A stretch of 64,000 nucleotides of DNA from BJGV01 sp964013575 (lineage in GTDB: Bacteria > Pseudomonadota > Gammaproteobacteria > Burkholderiales > Nitrosomonadaceae), in assembly GCA_964013575.1 (NCBI GenBank), contig CAXGWP010000001.1, positions 1 to 64,000 on the forward strand, given 5' to 3'. Each line of letters opens with the position of its first letter. The first letter of the stretch is position 1. Under the pieces are notes generated by a model. The model made no database searches, was not told the origin of the DNA, and saw only the letters and a list, made by a program, of their open reading frames with translations. Shown piece after piece: positions 17,736 to 27,504 of this stretch. The translations under genes were made by a program, and so were the position numbers.

Positions 17736-18800
17736 ATGGCACTCGTATCAATGAGACAACTATTAGATCATGCAGCAGAGAATGATTATGGCCTTCCTGC
17801 TTTTAACGTAAATAATTTAGAACAAGTCCAGGCAATCATGCAAGCAGCTGATGAATGTAATAGCCCCGTAATTATGCAGGGATCTGCAGGTGCTAGAAAA
17901 TATGCTGGTGAAGCTTTTCTGCGTCATCTAATTGCAGCTGCAGTTGAGGCTTATCCGCATATACCTGTCGTTATGCATCAAGACCATGGTGCTACTCCAG
18001 GGGTCTGTGCAAATGCTATTCGTAGTGGATTTTCTAGTGTCATGATGGATGGCTCATTAGAGGCTGATGCTAAAACGCCTTCATCCTACGAATATAATGT
18101 TGAAGTTACTAGTAAGGTTGTAGACATGGCCCATTCAGTTGGGGTTTCAGTTGAAGGTGAACTAGGGTGCCTTGGGTCATTAGAAACTGGTACGGGTGAG
18201 AAAGAAGATGGACAGGGTGCAGAAGGAATATTGACCCATGATCAATTACTAACAGATCCAGAAGAAGCCGCTGATTTTGTTAGAAAATCAGGTGTAGATG
18301 CCCTAGCAATTGCTATTGGAACTTCTCATGGTGCCTATAAGTTTACTCGTAAACCTACAGGAGATATTTTAGCTATTGACCGCATTAAAGAAATTCACAA
18401 TCGAATACCTAATACACATTTAGTTATGCATGGATCTAGTTCTGTTCCACAAGAATGGCTAGGTATTATCCGTGAATTTGGTGGAGAAATGAAAGAAACC
18501 TATGGCGTTCCTGTAGAAGAAATTCAGGAGGGAATCAAACATGGGGTTCGTAAGGTAAATATTGATACTGATATTCGCCTTGCTATGACTGGTGCAATCA
18601 GACGTCATTTATCTGAAAATAAAAGTAATTTTGATCCTCGGAAATTTCTTCAAATTGCTACAGCTGAAGCAAAAAATATCTGTAAAGCACGCTTTGAAGC
18701 ATTTGGTTGTGCTGGACAAGCAAGTAAAATTAAACCAATCATGCTCGACACCATGGCAAATAAATACACAAAAGGGGAATTAAAGGCTGTCATTAAATAA
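17736..18800 (+). CDS. fbaA: class II fructose-bisphosphate aldolase, Calvin-cycle subtype
   Basis: Zinc enzyme joining dihydroxyacetone phosphate to glyceraldehyde-3-phosphate (or erythrose-4-phosphate). The 354 residues contain LPAFNVNNLEQVQAIMQAA, the metal-site segment VVMHQDHGATP, SVMMDGSLEADAKTP, EGELGCLGSLETGTGEKED, and HGSSSVPQEW followed by GVRKVNIDTDIRLA. The long insert with LGSLETG is typical of the subtype found with Calvin-cycle genes. GGAGGA ten bases before the ATG is one of the best ribosome sites in the window. It ends the tkt-gap-pgk-pyk-fbaA cluster. Symbols cbbA or fba are also used. Confidence 0.96.
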   Translation: MALVSMRQLLDHAAENDYGLPAFNVNNLEQVQAIMQAADECNSPVIMQGSAGARKYAGEAFLRHLIAAAVEAYPHIPVVMHQDHGATPGVCANAIRSGFSSVMMDGSLEADAKTPSSYEYNVEVTSKVVDMAHSVGVSVEGELGCLGSLETGTGEKEDGQGAEGILTHDQLLTDPEEAADFVRKSGVDALAIAIGTSHGAYKFTRKPTGDILAIDRIKEIHNRIPNTHLVMHGSSSVPQEWLGIIREFGGEMKETYGVPVEEIQEGIKHGVRKVNIDTDIRLAMTGAIRRHLSENKSNFDPRKFLQIATAEAKNICKARFEAFGCAGQASKIKPIMLDTMANKYTKGELKAVIK

Positions 18801-18817
18801 ATACTATTAACATCAGA

Positions 18818-18863
18818 TCAGATTTCCATAGTTACTAAAAGAATAAAAACCATAGAAATCTGA
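18818..18863. terminator. hairpin between convergent fbaA and yggX
   Basis: Arms 18818-18833 (starting TCAGATTT) and 18848-18863 (ending AAATCTGA) pair at 14 of 16 positions around a 14-base A-rich loop. It sits 17 bases after the fbaA stop and about 55 bases after (on the minus strand) the yggX stop. Placement between convergent genes suggests a shared bidirectional terminator. It lacks a clean T tract on the plus strand. Confidence 0.6.
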
Positions 18864-18918
18864 TTTGATTTCTAAACCAGAAATTTTTCTTAAAATTTCA
18901 TAATAAAGTATACGTTTC

Positions 18919-19191
18919 TTACTGTGCTGGTGGAATAAAGCCAGTAGGTTTTTCGGAACCTGTACCAAAGAAATGAGATTCCATTTGTTCTGCCAAGTAT
19001 TTTCGCGCTTTAATATCTGATAAATTTAGACGGTTCTCATTTACCAGCATAGTTTGGTGCTTAACCCAGTCGGCCCATGCTTCTCTAGAAACTTTTTCAA
19101 AGATACGTTTCCCTAGCTCCCCCGGATAAGGAGGAAAATCTAAACCTTCTGCTTCACGCCCAAGTTTGACACATTGCACCATTCTTACCAT
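18919..19191 (-). CDS. yggX: probable Fe(2+)-trafficking protein
   Basis: Small cytosolic protein, 90 residues, linked in E. coli and Salmonella to iron handling and protection of iron-sulphur enzymes from oxidants. The sequence is highly typical: MVQCVKLGREAEGLDFPPY, PGELGKRIFEKVSREAW, KHQTMLVNENRLNL and a MESHFFG segment near the end, with the single conserved Cys at residue 7. GGAGA lies just upstream of the ATG. In related genomes it often lies near argA, as here (about 155 bases apart, same strand). Confidence 0.95.
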   Translation of the reverse strand: MVRMVQCVKLGREAEGLDFPPYPGELGKRIFEKVSREAWADWVKHQTMLVNENRLNLSDIKARKYLAEQMESHFFGTGSEKPTGFIPPAQ

Positions 19192-19346
19192 TAAATTTCT
19201 CCAATCTTGCTAATTGATTTAAAACCATTAAATATGAACATACTATTAAACTAAAAAACAGTATAAATCACAAAAAATTAATATCGAATTTCTTAATCTA
19301 ACCTAAAAATAAATTAACTACCTAAGAATTAAAGTATAGCTAATAA

Positions 19347-20687
19347 TTATATATTCCTTATAAAAATTTTAGAACGGCGTTTATAGTTATATTCCCCCTG
19401 CTTCATTTTAGATAGCTCCTCCACGCTAGTCTCACTAAACCCTCGTTCTGTAAACCAATGCGAAGCCTGAGTAGTAAGCACAATCAATTTACTAATCCCA
19501 AATTGCTTAGCCCTCATTGTAATACGTCTAAATAAAGAATCCCCACAACCCTTATTACGGTAATCAGGATGTATTGCTAAACAAGTAAGCTCCCCTATGT
19601 TTGTTCTAGGAAAATGATTAAGAGCAGCACACCCTATAATCATGTTGTCATGCTCCAAAACTAGGAATTGATCAATTTCTATTTCAATTAACTTACGATC
19701 ACGCCTAACTAACAGTCCTTCATTTTCCAATGGCTCGATTAATTGTAAGATCCCACCTATATCATTAATCTCTGCAGATCTAAAAGTCCGCAATGACCCA
19801 CGTGAAATCATACATCCAACACCCTTATGCGTGAATAACTCTTGTAACATAGCGCCATCTATAATACGGCTAATAAGGTGAATACGATTTACTCCGCCTA
19901 CACAGGCTTGTATCGCACAAGATAAATATTTCTCAGCATCCTTTGAAAGATTACAATTTTTATTCTCTAGATTTGACAATAAAATTCTGACTTCTGACAA
20001 AGTAAGCTCATTTAATGATCTATTTAAATCACCATGAGATTTTCTATCTATATTTGGAGTATCCATTAAAAATATTAATTTATCAGCTTTTAATGAAGTG
20101 GCCACAGAAATTGCAACATTTTCTGGGGTTAAAGAAAAAACCTCTCCAATTCTAGAATAACCGAGTGGAGAGAGTAATACTATCTCATTTTGATCCAGGC
20201 GCTGACGAATTGCTGGCATATTAATTTTACGTACCTCCCCAGTAAACATTAGGTCAACACCATCGACTATCCCTACTGGACGAGCAGTTATATAGTTACC
20301 ATTTGCAACACTAATAGTCGTCGAGCTGGCCATAGGCGGCTTTGATAACCCCATTGACAATAAAGCTTCAATTTCTATACGAATTTCCCCTACAGTTTCT
20401 TTAATTACTTTCAATATTTCTGCATCAATAACACACTGCCCTTTTATGTATCTTAGATTTAAATTTACTTCTTTTAGTCTCGTTCTAATTTGTGGAAATA
20501 TCCCATGAACAACAACTAATTTGACCCCTAAACTTACCAATAAATTAAGGTCACGAAAAAACTCCTTAGAATGTTTCTCTGTCATGATTTCTCCCTCAAA
20601 AACCACAACAAATGTTTTCCCACGAAACTCATTAACATAAGGAACAATTGAACGAAACCAAGCCACAAAATCATTATTTAATTTCAT
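19347..20687 (-). CDS. argA: amino-acid N-acetyltransferase (N-acetylglutamate synthase)
   Basis: First step of arginine synthesis: acetyl-CoA plus glutamate to N-acetylglutamate. The 446 residues combine an N-terminal amino-acid-kinase-like regulatory domain (about 1-290; FVVVFEGEIM, LVVVHGIFPQI, GIVDGVDLMFTGEVRKI) with a C-terminal GNAT domain (about 300-446; LTCLAIHPDYRNKGCGDSLF holds the acetyl-CoA loop RNKGCG). The kinase-like domain usually binds arginine for feedback inhibition. GAGGTG sits just before the ATG. Same strand as yggX and rsmE but with spacers over 100 bases. Confidence 0.95.
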   Translation of the reverse strand: MKLNNDFVAWFRSIVPYVNEFRGKTFVVVFEGEIMTEKHSKEFFRDLNLLVSLGVKLVVVHGIFPQIRTRLKEVNLNLRYIKGQCVIDAEILKVIKETVGEIRIEIEALLSMGLSKPPMASSTTISVANGNYITARPVGIVDGVDLMFTGEVRKINMPAIRQRLDQNEIVLLSPLGYSRIGEVFSLTPENVAISVATSLKADKLIFLMDTPNIDRKSHGDLNRSLNELTLSEVRILLSNLENKNCNLSKDAEKYLSCAIQACVGGVNRIHLISRIIDGAMLQELFTHKGVGCMISRGSLRTFRSAEINDIGGILQLIEPLENEGLLVRRDRKLIEIEIDQFLVLEHDNMIIGCAALNHFPRTNIGELTCLAIHPDYRNKGCGDSLFRRITMRAKQFGISKLIVLTTQASHWFTERGFSETSVEELSKMKQGEYNYKRRSKIFIRNI

Positions 20688-20809
20688 TATGCACCTCGGT
20701 TAATTACAAATTTCATCTAAATATATTCTCACTCTTAATTAACTTTAATCCCTAATAAATGCTATAGTTTATATGTCATAGACTCATACTCAAAATATGA
20801 CTTAATGTA

Positions 20810-21577
20810 TTAATAGTCTCCCCAAACAGCTTGTAATGCAGAAATCGCAGAGAGCGCTGCACTTTCAGTCCTTAAAATTCGATCTCCTAAACGTAAAGAA
20901 GAAAACCCTGTATTTACAGCAGTAGTATATTCATCTGAAGTAAACCCCCCTTCTGGCCCCACCAATAAAGTTAACTCAGTAGCCAATATTTTCTTTGAAA
21001 AATCATGTAATCTCATTGTTGCCTTCGGAGAAAGTATAAAATATAGTTTACCTGAAGACCCATTATTCAACTCTTTCTCTAAGGATTTCTGCCTAACGAG
21101 CCAATTTGATATAGCAACTGGTGACAGTATTTGTGGCACACAATTTCTACCGCACTGCTCACAAGCAGATATAATTATTTGCTGCCAGCGTAATATACGC
21201 TTTAATTCCCTCCTACCTGAAAGCTTAACCAAGCATCTTTTTGTTACAACAGGTTGAATACTATTAACACCTAACTCTACTGCTTTACGTATAATAAGGT
21301 CCATTTTCATATTACTGCATATACTCTGAACTAAGGTGATTTGTAATGGTGATTCTCGCTCAATATCTCTAAATTCTTCAATTAAAACAAAAATAGAATT
21401 CTTATTTATATTCTTTATAAGCGCTAAAAATTCACCACCTTTACCATTAAACAAAATAATTTGGTTACCTTTCTCTAGTCGTAATACATTTATAGCATGA
21501 TGCGCAGGCCTAATAGGCAATTCTATTAAATGCCCAACTATAATCTGGTTAGGATAATAAAAACGAGAAAGTGTCAT
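20810..21577 (-). CDS. rsmE: 16S rRNA (uracil-1498-N3)-methyltransferase
   Basis: SPOUT-class enzyme methylating U1498 of 16S rRNA. The 255 residues start MTLSRFYYP with an RNA-binding barrel, then KMDLIIRKAVELGVNSIQP, and end with the knotted SAM site GPEGGFTSDE and LRLGDRILRTESAALSAI, both diagnostic. Length is normal. Divergent from the thioredoxin-like gene 77 bases away. Confidence 0.95.
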   Translation of the reverse strand: MTLSRFYYPNQIIVGHLIELPIRPAHHAINVLRLEKGNQIILFNGKGGEFLALIKNINKNSIFVLIEEFRDIERESPLQITLVQSICSNMKMDLIIRKAVELGVNSIQPVVTKRCLVKLSGRRELKRILRWQQIIISACEQCGRNCVPQILSPVAISNWLVRQKSLEKELNNGSSGKLYFILSPKATMRLHDFSKKILATELTLLVGPEGGFTSDEYTTAVNTGFSSLRLGDRILRTESAALSAISALQAVWGDY

Positions 21578-21654
21578 AGTTTATAAATAAGGTATTACGA
21601 ATATTAGCCATGATAATATAACGGCAAATAATTGCATTATTATAGGAGAAAAAT

Positions 21655-22218
21655 ATGGCAAGCTTGGAAACGCCCAAATGCGAAATCGGATGGAAAGCTA
21701 AGAACTTTAATTTATTAGGTGTTGATGGAAGGTATTATGATTTAGATACTATAAGAGGTGAAAATGGTTTACTAATAATGTTTATCTGTAATCATTGCCC
21801 TTACGTAAAAGCAATTATAGATCGTATAGTCCGCGACACAACAGAGTTGCTACAATATGGAATCAATACAATAGCCATTATGTCAAATGACCCTACAGAC
21901 TATCCTGAGGATTCATTTGACAATATGGCTTTAATTTCAAAAAAATTTGATTTCTCATTTCCATATGTATTAGATAAATCTCAGCAAATAGCTAAGACCT
22001 ATGGGGCAGTATGCACACCAGATTTCTTTGGTTTTAATAGTAATCTAGAATTACAATACCGGGGGAGGCTTGATGCCTCGCGAAAAGAATCAGCTGATAT
22101 TAATGCACGTCGTGAACTCTTTGAAAGTATGATAATGATTGCTCAAACTTCCCAAGGACCAAATAACCAAATCCCTAGTATTGGTTGCTCAATTAAATGG
22201 CGGGAAACATCGGTATGA
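21655..22218 (+). CDS. thioredoxin-fold redox protein (AhpC/TSA-like)
   Basis: A 187-residue protein with a thioredoxin/peroxiredoxin-like fold: MFICNHCPYVKAIIDR holds a CxxC pair at the expected site after the first strand. VCTPDFFGFN is the cis-Pro region, and the C-terminal IPSIGCSIKW is a signature of this conserved subfamily. No signal peptide, so it is cytosolic. AGGAG precedes the ATG. The exact substrate is unknown; a thiol-disulphide or peroxide-related role is inferred. The stop overlaps the start of the next gene (ATGA at 22215-22218). Confidence 0.85.
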   Translation: MASLETPKCEIGWKAKNFNLLGVDGRYYDLDTIRGENGLLIMFICNHCPYVKAIIDRIVRDTTELLQYGINTIAIMSNDPTDYPEDSFDNMALISKKFDFSFPYVLDKSQQIAKTYGAVCTPDFFGFNSNLELQYRGRLDASRKESADINARRELFESMIMIAQTSQGPNNQIPSIGCSIKWRETSV

Positions 22219-23000
22219 TAAGCTCAGTTATTGATGCAGTAAAAGAAGTTGCGAAAAATGAAATTATACCCCGGTATCTAAAAGTTCAGCGACAATATAA
22301 GCCTGATGGAAGCCTATTCACTGAAGCTGATGTTGCCGCACAGAAAGCCCTCTTTCATCTATTAAAGAAAATATACCCCGGGAAAATAGTCAGTGAAGAA
22401 ATGCCACTAAAACAGCAGCATAATCAATGGCATACAGGAAGCAAAGGAGTGTGGTGTATTGACCCAATAGACGGTACTACAAACTTTGTTAATGGCATAC
22501 CCTATTTTGCAATTTCAGTGGCGTTAATGTGCCATGGTAAAAGTATTTTAGGTGTAATTTATGACCCAATAGCAGATGAAATGTTCTATGCTGAAAGAGG
22601 GAAAGGCGCCTTCCTAAATAATATTAAACTTCCAATTAAGAAACATATACCAACTTTATTAAACAATACGGTAGCAAGTATAGATTTAAAACGCCTCAAT
22701 AAGAAACTAACAACTATAGTTTCTACTACTCCGCCATATGCCTCACAAAGAAATTTCGGGGCCTGTGCATTAGATTGGTGTTTCATTGCTGCCGGTCGCT
22801 TTGACCTTTCTTTGCATGGTGGACAAAATTTATGGGATTATGCTGCCGGTTCTTTGATTCTAGAAGAATCAGGTGGGCGCATGTGCGGACTTGAATTTGA
22901 TGATTTCTGGAATGAACCCCTATGGCAACGATCAGTAATCGCAGCATTAGACCCAAATTTATTTATACAATGGCGTAGTTGGGTACGAACAAACCAATAA
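22215..23000 (+). CDS. inositol-monophosphatase family phosphatase
   Basis: Metal-dependent sugar/inositol phosphatase of the SuhB/HisN/CysQ superfamily, about 261 residues. Motifs: EADVAAQKALF, SEEMP (metal Glu), CIDPIDGTTNFVNG (core metal/phosphate motif) and LWDYAAGSLILEESGG. The substrate is not decidable from motifs; inositol-1-phosphate, histidinol-phosphate and bisphosphonucleotides are all possible. I start it at the ATG at 22215, which overlaps the preceding stop; an in-frame ATG at 22197 would add six residues. Probably co-transcribed with the thioredoxin-like gene. Confidence 0.85.
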   Translation: MISSVIDAVKEVAKNEIIPRYLKVQRQYKPDGSLFTEADVAAQKALFHLLKKIYPGKIVSEEMPLKQQHNQWHTGSKGVWCIDPIDGTTNFVNGIPYFAISVALMCHGKSILGVIYDPIADEMFYAERGKGAFLNNIKLPIKKHIPTLLNNTVASIDLKRLNKKLTTIVSTTPPYASQRNFGACALDWCFIAAGRFDLSLHGGQNLWDYAAGSLILEESGGRMCGLEFDDFWNEPLWQRSVIAALDPNLFIQWRSWVRTNQ

Positions 23001-23062
23001 AAACTATAGGCACTCTATATGAATAAGGATAGTATTATATTATTACAGGATAGGTTACTAAA

Positions 23063-24478
23063 TTGAAAATTATCATTCTAGGTGCAGGACGAGTTGGCAT
23101 CTCTGTAGCAGAAAGCTTGGTAAGTGAAGCTAACGACATTACTTTAGTAGATGTGGCGGCTGAAAGGCTCCTATTACTACAGGATCACCTTGATTTACGT
23201 ACAGTAGCTGGTAATGCATCGCATCCATCAGTGCTAATAAAAGCTGGTGCTAAAGATGCTGATTTAATTCTTGCTGTAACCAAAAGTGATGAAACTAACT
23301 TGGTTGCATGCAAGCTTGCTGCGACAATGTTTAATATACCTACTAAAATTGCCCGTATTCACTCGGCTAATTTCCTTACTTACCCAGAAATTTTTTCACC
23401 AGATAACTTTGGAGTTGATTATGCAATCTGTCCTGAACAAATTATTACTGACCATATAGAAAAACTTATCGAATTTCCAAATGCACTACAAGTTCTTGAT
23501 TTTGCTAATGGAAAAGTTAGTTTAGTAGCCGTAAGGGCATTTCATGGTGGTCCCTTAGTTGGTCGTGAGCTATGCGAATTACGTCAACACGTACCTAATA
23601 TTGATACACGTGTTGCAGCAATATTTAGAAAAAACCGCCCAATTATCCCAGAAGGAAATACAATAATTGAAGCAGAAGACGAGGTATTTTTTCTTGCTGC
23701 AGCAAAGGATATTAGAAGTGTAATTAGTGAATTAAGACGCATGGATAAACCGGTTGAACGAGTAATGATTGCAGGTGGCGGAAAGATCGGAATGCGCTTA
23801 GCTAACGCCTTAGATAAGGCACAAGATAAGAATTATCAAGTAAAACTTATCGAATATGACAAACGAATAAGCCAGAGTTTAGCAGCAAAACTTCAACAAA
23901 CCTTAGTATTACATGGCGATGCAACAGATGAAAGCTTATTAGAAAATGAAAATATATCTGAGATGGATATGTTCTGCGCACTTACTAATGATGATGAAAA
24001 TAATATAATGGCAGCACTACTTGCTAAAAGCATGGGCGCTCATAAAGTACTTGCATTAATCAATCGAAGCGCATATGTAGATTTAGTACATAGTGGAAAT
24101 ATAGATATTGCCATATCTCCTGCACAAGTTACAATTGGTTCATTACTTGCACATGTTAGACGTGGAGATGTAGCTGCTGTTCATAGCCTTAGGAGAGGTG
24201 CAGCAGAGGCCTTAGAGCTTGTTGCACATGGTGATGCAAACTCATCAAAGGTTGTTGGCCGCCCAATTTCTAAAATTAAACTACCTAAGGGTGCAACTAT
24301 AGGTGCTATCGTACGCGGACTAACAACTGAATGTAGAAATAATGATGATGCAAAAGTATTAATTGCACATCATGACACAGTCATTGAAGCAGAAGACCAT
24401 ATTATTGTATTTGTAATCAATAAGAAACTTATTAGACAGGTTGAAAAAATATTTCAGGTTGGAGTCAGCTTCCTATAA
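23063..24478 (+). CDS. trkA: Trk system potassium uptake protein TrkA
   Basis: Cytosolic NAD-binding regulator of the Trk potassium channel. The 471 residues start with TTG (23063) and contain two RCK_N/RCK_C units. The first has IILGAGRVGISVAESL at the N-terminus, the second MIAGGGKIGMRLANAL near residue 235, each with a downstream acidic residue for NAD (LVDVAAERL, LIEYDKR). Length matches full two-domain TrkA (about 458 in E. coli). trkH follows after 11 bases, so the pair forms one uptake system. Confidence 0.95.
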   Translation: MKIIILGAGRVGISVAESLVSEANDITLVDVAAERLLLLQDHLDLRTVAGNASHPSVLIKAGAKDADLILAVTKSDETNLVACKLAATMFNIPTKIARIHSANFLTYPEIFSPDNFGVDYAICPEQIITDHIEKLIEFPNALQVLDFANGKVSLVAVRAFHGGPLVGRELCELRQHVPNIDTRVAAIFRKNRPIIPEGNTIIEAEDEVFFLAAAKDIRSVISELRRMDKPVERVMIAGGGKIGMRLANALDKAQDKNYQVKLIEYDKRISQSLAAKLQQTLVLHGDATDESLLENENISEMDMFCALTNDDENNIMAALLAKSMGAHKVLALINRSAYVDLVHSGNIDIAISPAQVTIGSLLAHVRRGDVAAVHSLRRGAAEALELVAHGDANSSKVVGRPISKIKLPKGATIGAIVRGLTTECRNNDDAKVLIAHHDTVIEAEDHIIVFVINKKLIRQVEKIFQVGVSFL

Positions 24479-24489
24479 CGCAAATATTT

Positions 24490-25947
24490 ATGAATCGCCT
24501 TTTTCCAGTTATAAATGTACTCGGCATAGTGATCCTAATATTTGGATTTACTATGCTTATCCCTCTTGCGCTTTCTATTTGGTTAGATAATATTGCCCAA
24601 ATTGTTTATTATAAATCTGCAGCAATTACTATTGCTGCAGGTTTAATTATGTGGGCAGTAACACGTAATTATAAGCGTGAACTAAGAGTACGAGATGGAT
24701 TTCTATTAGTTGTATTAGTTTGGTCTGTATTACCAGCTTTTGCTACGTTACCCTTACTATTTCATCTCCCATTTCTTAGCTTTACCAAAGCCTATTTTGA
24801 AGCCACATCAGGACTCACAGCCAGTGGTGGCACTGTTCTTACAGGTCTTGACTTACTTCCGCCATCAATCAATTTCTGGCGCACTGAAATGGTTTGGATG
24901 GGAGGAATGGGATTAATTGTATTGGCAGTAGCTATCCTTCCACTACTCGGCGTTGGTGGAAGACAAATGTTCAAAGCAGAAACCCCAGGCCCAATGAAAG
25001 ATACTAAACTAACACCACGTATTGCAGAAACTGCTAAAGGTTTATGGTTAGTTTATACAGGGATTACCATAGCTTGTGCTCTTTCCTACAAACTAGCAGG
25101 TATGACTTGGCTAGATGCAGTAATGCATTCATTTACTACTATTGGCCTTGGTGGCTTTTCTTCTCACGATGCAAGCTTTGCACACTGGGATTCACCGATG
25201 ATTGAGAGCGTTGCTATTCTGTTTATGATAATAGCTGGAATAAATTTTGCCTCACATTTTCTAGCTTGGAGAGAAAAATCTCTATTGCCTTATCGATATG
25301 ACCCAGAAGCTTGTATCTTTATTACTATAATTTTAATAAGCTGCATAATGTTAACTTTATACTTATGGAATACAGGAATTTACCCTGACCTACTAACATC
25401 TTTACGCTACGCAAGTTTTAATACCATATCTGTTGCCACTACCACTGGATATAGTAATGCTGATTATAATTTATGGCCTATATTTGCACCACTATGGATG
25501 CTAGTACTTTGTTGTTTTTGCTCATCATCTGGTTCTACTGGTGGCGGGATTAAAATGATCAGAGCAAAACTTCTATTCAAACAAGTTTTTCGTGAAATGA
25601 TTGTAATCATGCATCCTCAGGCAGTTACGCCAGTTAAGCTCGGCAATAGCATAGTATCAAACCGCATTGTTTATGCAATATTAGCTTTTCTATCCATATA
25701 CTTAGCTAGTATAGTCTCATTGACACTAATCCTTGCCTTTAGCGGTTTAGATTTTATAACATCCTTTTCAACAATAGTGGCATGCATTAATAATCTAGGT
25801 CCAGGACTTAATCAAGTTGGTCCCGCTAGTACTTTTGCTGAACTTACTGATTTTCAAACCTGGATATGTAGCTTTACTATGCTTCTGGGAAGATTAGAGC
25901 TTTTTACTTTACTCGTTGTCTTTATTCCAGCATTCTGGAGGAAATAA
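24490..25947 (+). CDS. trkH: Trk system potassium channel subunit TrkH
   Basis: Inner-membrane potassium channel subunit with about ten hydrophobic segments. The four pore loops of the SKT fold can be seen around ATSGLTASGGTV, TTIGLGGFSSHD, TTTGYSNADYN and NNLGPGLNQVGPAS, each with the filter glycine. The 485 residues equal the usual TrkH length. SSSGSTGGGIKMIRAKLL before the fourth repeat is also conserved. Starts 11 bases after trkA and depends on it for gating. Confidence 0.95.
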   Translation: MNRLFPVINVLGIVILIFGFTMLIPLALSIWLDNIAQIVYYKSAAITIAAGLIMWAVTRNYKRELRVRDGFLLVVLVWSVLPAFATLPLLFHLPFLSFTKAYFEATSGLTASGGTVLTGLDLLPPSINFWRTEMVWMGGMGLIVLAVAILPLLGVGGRQMFKAETPGPMKDTKLTPRIAETAKGLWLVYTGITIACALSYKLAGMTWLDAVMHSFTTIGLGGFSSHDASFAHWDSPMIESVAILFMIIAGINFASHFLAWREKSLLPYRYDPEACIFITIILISCIMLTLYLWNTGIYPDLLTSLRYASFNTISVATTTGYSNADYNLWPIFAPLWMLVLCCFCSSSGSTGGGIKMIRAKLLFKQVFREMIVIMHPQAVTPVKLGNSIVSNRIVYAILAFLSIYLASIVSLTLILAFSGLDFITSFSTIVACINNLGPGLNQVGPASTFAELTDFQTWICSFTMLLGRLELFTLLVVFIPAFWRK

Positions 25948-26049
25948 ATTTTCCGGCAAATATCTGCATACCATAACTCATAGAATGATATTCTTTAAGA
26001 AAATAAAGTGGCCATATAATATTAACTCAGAATTAATCTTAATTAAAAC

Positions 26050-27204
26050 ATGAATCAGAAGCCTATAATCATTATTGGAAGTGGACTAGCGGGATATACT
26101 GTAATCCGTGAATTTCGTAAACTTGAAAGTGAAATACCGATAATTATGCTTTCTAAAGATCATGGTGGGTTCTATTCAAAACCTATGTTATCTAATGCTC
26201 TAGCTAAAAATAAAACTTCTAGCACCCTCTTAAATAGCAGTGCCGAAAAAATGGCCAAACAAATGCAAGCAGTTATTCGACCCTTTAGTAAAGTAGTTGC
26301 TATAAACCCATCTGATAAAAGTATAACCCTACAAAATAAAGAAAAAATAAATTATAGCCAACTTGTTCTAGCCTTAGGAGCAAATCAGATGCGTCTTTCT
26401 CTGGAAGGAGACGGAACAAATGAAATGCTTTCAATAAACAATTTAGACGACTATTGTTTTTTCCAAGATATGATAAAAAATAAAAAAGATATAGCAATTC
26501 TTGGGGCCGGATTAATTGGTTGTGAATTTGCTAATGATCTTGCTATATCTGGCTATAATACTCACGTAATTGATATTAATAAACATCCCTTAGGTAACCT
26601 ATTACCAAGTGTAGGCGGAGCTTTTCTGAAAAGAAAATTAGAGGCTATCGGTGTATCATTCCACTTCAATTCAATCACTAGGAAAGTTGAAAAAGTAGAA
26701 AAAAAACTGCAACTAACACTTACTAATGGAAAAATGATACAAACAGATATTTTATTAACAGCAACAGGGCTAGTTCCAAATATTTCTCTCGCAAAAGAAG
26801 CTGGAATCAAAGTAAACCGTGGTATTGTTGTAAATCACTTACTGCAAACCAATTTCAACAATATTTATGCTTTAGGTGACTGCGCTGAAATTGATAACAG
26901 AGTATTACCATTCGTTATGCCAATAATGCATGCAGCACGAGCTTTAGCAGCAACCCTTTCCAAGAACCCAACCCAAGTAAAATATCCCGCTATGCCAATT
27001 CTTGTAAAGACTCCTGCATGTCCAACCGTAATTTCACCACCCAATCCTGAAACAAATGGAAAGTGGCAGGTTAAAGAAACACCTGATAGTGTAAAAGCAC
27101 TATTCAAAGATTCAAAAAACAACCTTCTTGGTTATGCATTATTAGGTGAAGCAGTTAATGAAAAAAATATGCTAACTAAAGACTTACCCTCCGTAATTAA
27201 ATAG
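26050..27204 (+). CDS. rubredoxin reductase-like FAD/NAD(P)-dependent oxidoreductase
   Basis: Flavoprotein of the pyridine-nucleotide-disulphide reductase fold without the redox disulphide. The 384 residues hold the FAD loop IIIGSGLAGYTVIREFRK (6-23), YSKPMLSNALAK typical of rubredoxin reductases, the NAD loop ILGAGLIGCEFANDLA (around 150) and YALGDCAEI, the second FAD site. Likely passes electrons from NAD(P)H to rubredoxin; the rubredoxin gene lies about 18 kb away at 45551. Monooxygenase-type ferredoxin reductase is the alternative. About 100 bases separate it from trkH. Confidence 0.85.
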   Translation: MNQKPIIIIGSGLAGYTVIREFRKLESEIPIIMLSKDHGGFYSKPMLSNALAKNKTSSTLLNSSAEKMAKQMQAVIRPFSKVVAINPSDKSITLQNKEKINYSQLVLALGANQMRLSLEGDGTNEMLSINNLDDYCFFQDMIKNKKDIAILGAGLIGCEFANDLAISGYNTHVIDINKHPLGNLLPSVGGAFLKRKLEAIGVSFHFNSITRKVEKVEKKLQLTLTNGKMIQTDILLTATGLVPNISLAKEAGIKVNRGIVVNHLLQTNFNNIYALGDCAEIDNRVLPFVMPIMHAARALAATLSKNPTQVKYPAMPILVKTPACPTVISPPNPETNGKWQVKETPDSVKALFKDSKNNLLGYALLGEAVNEKNMLTKDLPSVIK

Positions 27205-27504
27205 TATTTTGTTAACTATAATTTTTATGTTTATTATGGTGTCCATAAATATAAAAACACTAAATTAAAAATTCAATATAGGCAATAATAATCTTAGTAA
27301 GAAATTTTTACCTGTTCATGAAAGTATAAATATCTCCTATTAGGGTCCTGATATCTTGTCTCTTGATAAGCATTATGATATCTAGTAGTATAATTTTTAT
27401 AGGAAATATTAAATTTATTAATGTTTGTTTTTGAATCAATAAATAGAATTTCTGAGCTTATTACTACAAAATAAGAATACAAAATTTTAAATAAGGGAAT
27501 CAAC
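27205..27504. other. AT-rich upstream region of the lipoprotein gene
   Basis: Exactly 300 bases with no convincing gene. A minus-strand frame crosses into the lipoprotein gene but has no protein-like content. TATAAT occurs near 27391 with an imperfectly spaced TTGATA about 20 bases upstream, so a promoter for the downstream gene is possible but not called. AAGGG lies just before the 27505 ATG. Confidence 0.4.
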